From Myxococcales bacterium (lineage in GTDB: Bacteria > Desulfobacterota_B > Binatia > UBA1149 > SPBQ01), in contig SPBQ01000016.1 of the NCBI GenBank assembly GCA_004525875.1, positions 1 through 14,232 on the forward strand: 14,232 nt of DNA, read 5' to 3'. This document shows, one piece after another, positions 9,929 to 14,232 of this stretch (position 1 is its first letter; each line of letters begins with the position of its first letter). The notes below the pieces were generated by a model, which did no database searches, was not told the DNA's origin, and worked only from the letters and a program-made list of their open reading frames with translations. A program made the position numbers and the translations under genes.

Positions 9929-10938
9929 AGAAGCTGCGCGTTCTCGCGCTGGTGCACGAAGGCCTGGTCCCGCCTGACGACCTCACCGGCTACACCGAGG
10001 AACAGATCAACGAGTGCAAGACGGAGTTCGACGTCTGCTCGACGCTTGCGCACCTGGGCCACGACGTCTACAAGCTCGGCGCGCGCGACGAGCTGCGCCC
10101 GATCCGTCAGGCGCTCGAGGCCTGGAAGCCGGACATCGTCTTCAACTTGCTCGAGGAGTTCAAGGGCGAGGCGGTCTACGACCAGAACGTCGTCGCGTTC
10201 CTGGAGCTGGCCGGTATGCCGTACACGGGCTGCAATCCGCGTGGTCTGATGCTCGCGCGCGACAAGGCCGTATCCAAGCAACTCACGACGTATCATCGCA
10301 TTCGCGCGCCACGCTTTGCCGTTTACCCGATCGGTCGCAAGGTGCACAAGCCGAAACGCCTGCAGTACCCGCTCATAGTGAAGTCGCTGATGGAGGACTC
10401 ATCGATGGGCATCTCGCAGGCATCGGTCGTGAACGACGACGTCCAGCTCGCCGAGCGTGTGAAGTTCGTGCACGAGCGCGTCCACACCGATGCGATAGCC
10501 GAGCAGTTCATCGTGGGTCGCGAGATCTACGTCGGTGTCCTCGGCAACGCGCGGCTGACCGCGCTACCGCCGCAAGAGCTGGTCGTGAAGAACAAGCCGC
10601 ACGACGCACCGTTCATCGCGACGGAGAACATGAAGTTCAACGTCGCCTACCAGGTCAAGATGGGCGTATCGGTGAAGGAGGCGAAGAAGCTCTCCGAAGG
10701 CGTGATCGAGGATCTCAAAAGCCGGAGCAAGCGGATCTACAAGATCCTGGGGCTCAGCGGCTACGGCCGCATCGACTTCCGGCTCAGCGAGGACGGCAGG
10801 CCCTATTTCCTCGAGGCGAATCCGAACCCCGAGATTGCCCGCTTCGAGGAATTCGCCTCGGCTGCCGAATCGGCGGGCATCTCATACGAAAAACTGCTTC
10901 AGAAGATCCTGTCCCTGGGACTCCAGCGCTCGGCATAG
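9925..10938 (+). CDS. ATP-grasp ligase, D-alanine-D-alanine ligase-like
   Basis: The 337-residue protein has the ATP-grasp fold in the D-Ala-D-Ala ligase arrangement: an N-terminal domain with NLLEEF (74-79), YTGCNPRGL (100-108) and the following ARDK, an ATP-binding central domain with PLIVKSLMEDSSMGISQ (149-165), and a C-terminal Mg site with D284 of GRIDFRL and E297/N299 of FLEANPNPE. This family couples ATP hydrolysis to forming an amide bond through an acylphosphate. It diverges from true Ddl in the N-terminal block LVHEGLVPPDDL and lies far from any peptidoglycan gene visible here, so I do not call it ddl. The GTG overlaps the peptidase stop (GTGA), implying translational coupling and a shared pathway. 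No terminator is visible in the 12 nt before the convergent gene. Confidence 0.9.
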   Translation: MKKLRVLALVHEGLVPPDDLTGYTEEQINECKTEFDVCSTLAHLGHDVYKLGARDELRPIRQALEAWKPDIVFNLLEEFKGEAVYDQNVVAFLELAGMPYTGCNPRGLMLARDKAVSKQLTTYHRIRAPRFAVYPIGRKVHKPKRLQYPLIVKSLMEDSSMGISQASVVNDDVQLAERVKFVHERVHTDAIAEQFIVGREIYVGVLGNARLTALPPQELVVKNKPHDAPFIATENMKFNVAYQVKMGVSVKEAKKLSEGVIEDLKSRSKRIYKILGLSGYGRIDFRLSEDGRPYFLEANPNPEIARFEEFASAAESAGISYEKLLQKILSLGLQRSA

Positions 10939-10950
10939 CAGGAGCTCATC

Positions 10951-11559
10951 TCAGTGGATTCCCTCGGTGTCCCGGATCGCGCCCGTCTGCACGCCGGTGA
11001 TGTACGCGTTCACGCGATCCTCGAGTTCGCCCGTCTTGAGCCCGAGCCCGCGCGCCTCGTTGAGCGCCTGGTCGTAGGGGATGGTTTCGTCCAGCGTGCG
11101 GTACGCCAGCCAGACCGCGCCGGTTCGTGCGCCCGAGGAATCGTGCATCAGGATCGGTCGCTTGCGCGGATCGGCCAGCAGCTCGCGCAGCATGCCGAGC
11201 AGACGATTGCTCAGGGTGTTCGGCGTCTTGAAGCCGGGATTGAAGTACTCCATCCCGTAGCGTCGACAGGTGTGGCCCTCGTCCCAGTCGATCTGCTCGC
11301 CGGGCAGTCGAAGGTTCACGACGGTGCGCACGCCTTTCTTCTCGCGAGCGTTCTTGAGCGCCGACGGGGTCACCGTTCCGCCGAGATACATGGAGCCGAA
11401 CTCGTGCGCGTTGCGCATGTTGCTCAGCCAGATCTTCTTGAACTTGGGCTCCTGGGCGGTCGCCTCACCGCCGGCGTGGATCAACGCCCCGAGCAAGGCC
11501 GCCAGGGCGAGCGCGAGGAGAACCGGCGGAGGATGGTGTCGTCGGTGACTGATCTGCAT
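10951..11559 (-). CDS. Secreted tyrosine-phosphatase-like protein lacking the catalytic cysteine
   Basis: The 202-residue protein starts with a signal peptide (basic residues, a hydrophobic stretch at about 12-27, likely cleavage after ATA at 33-35) and resembles small dual-specificity/DUF442-type phosphatases. Matching parts are SMYLGGTVTPSAL (56-68), GVRTVVNLRLPGEQIDWDEG (76-95) and the signature region LMHDSSGARTGAVWLAYR (137-154). The signature normally reads H-C-x(4)-R; here it is H139-D140-SSGA-R145, so the Cys nucleophile is Asp. The Asp codon is GAT, two changes from any Cys codon, so a single sequencing error is not the explanation. It is probably a binding or scaffold pseudophosphatase. 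ATG at 11559 is chosen because the signal peptide begins there; a TTG at 11598 is an alternative. It converges on the ATP-grasp gene with a 12-nt gap. Confidence 0.8.
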   Translation of the reverse strand: MQISHRRHHPPPVLLALALAALLGALIHAGGEATAQEPKFKKIWLSNMRNAHEFGSMYLGGTVTPSALKNAREKKGVRTVVNLRLPGEQIDWDEGHTCRRYGMEYFNPGFKTPNTLSNRLLGMLRELLADPRKRPILMHDSSGARTGAVWLAYRTLDETIPYDQALNEARGLGLKTGELEDRVNAYITGVQTGAIRDTEGIH

Positions 11560-11569
11560 GGCGGGGTAT

Positions 11570-11582
11570 CCGGTACTACCGG
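11570..11582. promoter_or_regulatory. Perfect inverted repeat in a divergent intergenic region, possible operator
   Basis: CCGGTA-C-TACCGG is a perfect 13-nt palindrome 10 nt upstream of the - strand gene start and 80 nt upstream of the DoxX gene. Two copies of GGCGGGG flank it at 11560-11566 and 11583-11589. The placement suits a repressor site, but the motif is short and no regulator is encoded nearby. Confidence 0.3.
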
Positions 11583-11662
11583 GGCGGGGCGAGGGCAAGA
11601 GCGCGATCCCGATCCTCCATGGAGACGGACGCTTTCACGTGCGGAGCGGAGGAAATCCAACT

Positions 11663-12049
11663 ATGTTCGCACTGCCCTCGAGTAGACTACGTGCCGTCGC
11701 GCTCATCGGCGTCGCGATGTTCTTCGCCGGAGCCGGCGTCGCCCATTTCACGCATTCCGGATTCTTCCTATCGATCGTCCCTCCCTATCTTCCGGCGCAC
11801 CGAGCGCTCGTGTCCGTGAGCGGCATTGCGGAGATCGCGGGGGGCCTGGGCATCCTCCCGATCGCGACGCGTCGTTGGGCCGGCTATGGACTGCTCGCTC
11901 TGCTCGCTGCGGTCTATCCGGCGAACATCCACATGGCCATGAACCCGGCGCTGTTCCCGCAGATGTCCCTGGCGGCTCTCATCGTGCGACTGCCGTTCCA
12001 GTTCGTGTTCGCCGCATGGGTCTGGTGGGCGACGCGGCCAGAGGCATGA
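11663..12049 (+). CDS. DoxX-family small membrane protein
   Basis: The 128-residue protein has four predicted membrane helices (about 10-25, 47-66, 72-88 and 103-122). The sequence HFTHSGFFLSIVPPYLPAHR (28-47), SGIAEIAGGLGILP (53-66) and VYPANIHMAM (84-93) are typical of the DoxX/DoxD-like family. DoxX proteins are linked to quinone or thiol redox at the membrane in some organisms, but this short single-domain form has no established function. GGAGG at 11648-11652 lies 10 nt before the ATG, which supports this start over the upstream open frame. It is divergent from the phosphatase-like gene with 103 nt between them, and is followed after 28 nt by a decayed membrane-protein gene. Confidence 0.87.
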   Translation: MFALPSSRLRAVALIGVAMFFAGAGVAHFTHSGFFLSIVPPYLPAHRALVSVSGIAEIAGGLGILPIATRRWAGYGLLALLAAVYPANIHMAMNPALFPQMSLAALIVRLPFQFVFAAWVWWATRPEA

Positions 12050-12077
12050 CCTTCGCTGGTGTCGCGACGACCGAGCC

Positions 12078-12271
12078 GTGAAGACGTTCTCCACAACGCT
12101 GTTCATCCTCGTCGCGATCGTGAACTTTCTTCCGGTCGTCGGCGTCGTCTCGAGCGCGCAGCGCTCTACCGTGTGTCGGTCCAGGATCCGAGCATCGCGA
12201 TCCTCATGCGGCAACCCGCCTCTGGCGTGTCCGGTGTCGTCCGGCGGACTGCGGTTGGAGAGGTTGCATGA
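12078..12271 (+). pseudogene. Frameshifted remnant of a small membrane protein
   Basis: A GTG at 12078 opens a protein start with a hydrophobic helix (MKTFSTTLFILVAIVNFLPV, then VGVVSS) that runs to about 12155. The natural continuation, ERAALYRVSVQDPSIAILMR, lies in another frame beginning at about 12152. Further on, GVV in that frame (about 12232-12240) joins GGLRL back in the first frame, suggesting a second shift. The assembled order (N-terminal helix, then LYxVxxxDPxxAILMR, then GVVGG) matches a small membrane protein family as I remember it, in which LMR is followed by HRAVLFG-like sequence. No recognisable sequence follows 12271, so the 3' part is lost or scrambled. I see a decayed gene; sequencing indels are the alternative explanation. 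Confidence 0.6.
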
Positions 12272-12331
12272 AGCGTCTATTCTTGAGCGCCCGATCCTCG
12301 CATGTCGTGCAGGACCGTGGCCTAGATCCTC

Positions 12332-12838
12332 ATGCCGCGATTGCGCTGTACCGAGAAACTCCTGCGCGCCATGGGAGGTGCCCATCTGCGGCAAGCGGGA
12401 GAGGACGCGGCGCGGGAACAGCCGGAGGATTGGTACGCGAACCTGGTCTGGCTCGGCGGACGCAAGTGCGTTCTGTTCACGCACGTCGGCACCCTCTTTC
12501 CCATCGTCGTGTTCGATACGCCGGCGAGCCGTCTTCGCGATCTCCCAGCGATTCTGCGCGACAGTTACACCACGGCGCTCGACAAGCTCGAGGTGGGCCG
12601 CGCGCGCGTGGCGGGCGAGCTGCTGAGAATGGGGCACCCTCCGCTGGCCCGGACGTGTAACCGCGTGGTCCTCGCGACCATGAACGACTATTCGGTTGAG
12701 ATCGCGAGCAGGGTGAAGGACTCCGGCGGCATCGCATGCGCGGACGCGACGGCCATGAGCCTGCTGACGGCTGCCTCGCCCTTGGGAGCCCTCGGCGGCA
12801 AGACATCGATCCATGCGGTACTTGAGCGGTTCTCGTGA
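12332..12838 (+). CDS. DUF6933 domain-containing protein
   Basis: The 168-residue protein begins MPRLRCTEKLLRAMGG and continues with DWYANLVWLGGRKCVLFTHV (about 33-52), then VVLATMNDYSVEI and, near the end, SPLGALGGKTSIHAVLERF. This order of blocks matches the DUF6933 family (formerly unannotated proteins often found near plasmid or accessory genes). No catalytic motif, signal peptide or membrane helix is visible, and I can assign no function. The ATG at 12332 gives the usual family start although no Shine-Dalgarno sequence precedes it. It lies downstream of the decayed membrane-protein gene in what looks like an accessory stretch. Confidence 0.78.
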   Translation: MPRLRCTEKLLRAMGGAHLRQAGEDAAREQPEDWYANLVWLGGRKCVLFTHVGTLFPIVVFDTPASRLRDLPAILRDSYTTALDKLEVGRARVAGELLRMGHPPLARTCNRVVLATMNDYSVEIASRVKDSGGIACADATAMSLLTAASPLGALGGKTSIHAVLERFS

Positions 12839-12983
12839 GCTCATCCATCGAATGAACGGTCGGTGTTCGGTGCCGCTACGACGGCCGATCTCCGCGAGCT
12901 CGATACGAGATCACGGCCATGAGCCTCCGCGTCGATCCGAGCCGTACCGCGCCGCGACTCTAGGAGAGCGTCGAGGTTCGGCG

Positions 12984-13403
12984 GTGAGAGAAGCATGCAC
13001 GGCACTCGCTGTCTGCGTGGCGCTGACCATCGCGAACGGTGCTGCTCCCGCGGCGGCTGACGAGAGTCCCCCCAGCCACATCATCCAGGCCGAGCTCCTG
13101 CTCATGATGGAGCGTGGCAGGCCACCGGCGATCGTCGACGTCCGGTCGCGCCGAGAGTACGACCGGGGCCATGTGCCCGGGGCCGTGCACATTCCGTTCT
13201 GGGCGGCGTTCGCGCGCGCGGATCTCATCCCCGTCTCGCACGACGGTCCGGTGGTCGTCTACTCCGAGCACGGGCCCCGCGCCGGACTGTCCAAGCTGGC
13301 ATTCGGGATGCGGGGCTTCGAACGGGTCCTCTACCTGGACGGACACATGCAGGCGTGGAGAAAGGCGGGGCTGCCGCTCCAGGCGCGCGACCCGACGCTT
13401 TGA
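12984..13403 (+). CDS. Exported rhodanese-like protein with Ser in place of the catalytic Cys
   Basis: The 139-residue protein has a signal peptide (hydrophobic core about 6-18, likely cleavage after AAA at 23-25) and a single rhodanese domain: IVDVRSRREYDRGHVPGAVH (50-69), the active-loop region VVYSEHGPRAG (91-101) and VLYLDGHMQAWRKAGLPL (115-132). Rhodaneses carry the sulfur-accepting Cys at the first loop position (CxxGxR); here it is Ser94, encoded by TCC, one base from TGC. The protein therefore should not do sulfur transfer by the usual mechanism; it may bind a partner or ligand. The GTG at 12984 is chosen because it starts the signal peptide and GAGG lies 7 nt upstream; the frame is open for about 170 nt further upstream but without signal-like sequence. 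Confidence 0.85.
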   Translation: MREACTALAVCVALTIANGAAPAAADESPPSHIIQAELLLMMERGRPPAIVDVRSRREYDRGHVPGAVHIPFWAAFARADLIPVSHDGPVVVYSEHGPRAGLSKLAFGMRGFERVLYLDGHMQAWRKAGLPLQARDPTL

Positions 13404-13483
13404 GGTGTAGCGGTCCTGCGACAGCTGGTGCGTCGCTGCGCCGGTGGGGGCAGTGATTCTTGCCACAGAGCCCGGCGCGAGAC

Positions 13484-13507
13484 CGCCGCGGCAGCGGCGA
13501 GGGTTTT
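13484..13507 (+). terminator. GC hairpin, possible weak terminator before the histidine kinase gene
   Basis: A 6-bp stem CGCCGC (13484-13489) with GCGGCG (13494-13499) and a GGCA loop is followed by AGGG and then four T. The T run is short and displaced from the stem, so termination would be weak. Confidence 0.28.
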
Positions 13508-13523
13508 GCTTCGGTCGAGTGGC

Positions 13524-13529
13524 TATACT
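13524..13529 (+). promoter_or_regulatory. Candidate -10 box of the histidine kinase gene
   Basis: TATACT matches the -10 consensus at five of six positions and lies 8 nt before the ATG at 13538. I see no matching -35 at the right distance. If used, the transcript would begin at or within a few bases of the start codon (leaderless). Confidence 0.35.
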
Positions 13530-13537
13530 CGGCGGGT

Positions 13538-14232
13538 ATGATGTTGAAGGCGATGAACGCGAGATGGGATCTGATGGGTCTGGTGGCTGGTGCCGGGGTT
13601 GGCGGTTTCGACGTCGGCCTGTTCGCGGCGTTCGGCGCCCGTATGGAGATGGGCGGTACCGATGTCGCCGCGCTCGTTCTGGCGATCTTCGTGATCTCGT
13701 ACGCGACCCTCGGTTTCTTCTGCGGCCGGCTCTTCATGGCCAGGACCCGGGCGCGCGCGAATGCAGATACGATCGCGCGCCAGCTTCAGGATCTCGAGAA
13801 GGCGCAGCGGGCGCTCTTCGAGCATGAGAAGCTCGCGGCCATCGGCCGGCTCGCCGCCGGCATCGCGCACGAGGTAAGAAATCCGCTCGGCGTCATCCGC
13901 GCATCCGCCTCCCTGATCCAGGAAGATTTCGCCGCTGCGGATGACTCCTACCGCGCCTGCCAGTTCATATGCGACGAGACCGACAGGCTCGACGGCCTGA
14001 TCGCGTCGTTGCTGGCTTTCGCGCGACCGACCACGCCGGAGGTCAGGGCGGTGGCGCTGGCGGACGTCCTGGCCCATGCGCTGAGGCTCGCGTCCGAGGA
14101 GCTCGATCGTCGTGAGATTTTGGTCGAGTGCGAGGCCACCGCCGCATTGCCCGTGATCCAGGGTGATGCGAATCTGCTCTCCCAGGCCGTGCTCGATCTG
14201 ACGCTCAACGCGGCGCAGGCGCTCGAGCGCGA
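13538..14232 (+). CDS. Membrane-bound sensor histidine kinase, N-terminal part (partial)
   Basis: The frame is open to the end of the window (231 codons); the catalytic ATPase domain lies mostly beyond it. Two hydrophobic segments (about 13-33 and 43-65) with a short linker leave almost no extracytoplasmic sensing domain. A coiled-coil-like helix (about 70-98) leads to the dimerisation/phosphoacceptor domain with the H-box AAGIAHEVRNPLGVIRAS, His111 being the likely phosphorylated residue. NLLSQAVLDLTLNAAQAL at the end is the N-box of the ATPase domain. The H-box type resembles the NtrB/ZraS group, which often pairs with sigma-54 activators, but the response regulator is not in view. The ATG at 13538 (or the next codon, also ATG) is the first start; no Shine-Dalgarno sequence is present. 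Confidence 0.88.
   Translation, partial: MMLKAMNARWDLMGLVAGAGVGGFDVGLFAAFGARMEMGGTDVAALVLAIFVISYATLGFFCGRLFMARTRARANADTIARQLQDLEKAQRALFEHEKLAAIGRLAAGIAHEVRNPLGVIRASASLIQEDFAAADDSYRACQFICDETDRLDGLIASLLAFARPTTPEVRAVALADVLAHALRLASEELDRREILVECEATAALPVIQGDANLLSQAVLDLTLNAAQALER

Noticed and set aside
9925..10938. Calling the ATP-grasp gene ddl (D-alanine-D-alanine ligase)
   Set aside because: The fold and Mg site fit, but the N-terminal block differs, the partner is a metallopeptidase, and no peptidoglycan gene is nearby. Fold similarity alone does not fix the substrate.
12268..12660. Open frame starting at ATG 12268 and overlapping the DUF6933 gene
   Set aside because: Its translation is Arg/Gly/Ala-rich and overlaps the DUF6933 gene in another frame, where recognisable protein blocks occur.

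Overview
The window is high-GC bacterial chromosome with dense coding, almost all on the + strand, and no phage, insertion sequence, CRISPR, tRNA or rRNA that I can see. The gene content (an RpoH-like sigma factor end, secA followed directly by argJ, a UbiA-type decaprenyl-phosphate phosphoribosyltransferase, a glycine-rich small secreted protein, GTG and TTG starts) suggests a deltaproteobacteria-like lineage, for example Desulfobacterota, Myxococcota or Binatota. This is inference from family resemblance and is not a firm placement.

Left part (1-2293): the 3' end of a heat-shock-type sigma factor, a stand-alone CinA N-terminal/MoaB-like protein, a small secreted protein and a START/SRPBCC-fold lipoprotein. 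A textbook intrinsic terminator closes this part.

Central part (2325-10938): seven closely packed + strand genes that look like one long operon. They are engB (ribosome assembly GTPase), a polyprenyl-phosphate phosphoribosyltransferase, a DUF362 protein, secA (protein export motor), argJ (arginine biosynthesis), a putative zinc metallopeptidase, and a D-Ala-D-Ala-ligase-like ATP-grasp enzyme. Most junctions are 4-14 nt or overlapping; only the gap before the DUF362 gene is larger (81 nt). The peptidase and ATP-grasp genes overlap by 4 nt and are the best candidates here for an uncharacterised two-protein system.

Right part (10951-14232): small accessory genes. A convergent - strand gene encodes a secreted protein-tyrosine-phosphatase-like protein whose catalytic Cys is Asp. 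After it come a DoxX-family membrane protein, a frameshifted membrane-protein remnant, a DUF6933 protein, a secreted rhodanese-like protein whose catalytic Cys is Ser, and the 5' part of a membrane-bound histidine kinase that runs off the window. Two exported proteins from cysteine-based enzyme families, each lacking the active cysteine and lying about 1.4 kb apart, are the other notable feature. No gene-free stretch exceeds 300 bases; the longest, 12050-12331, holds the pseudogene.
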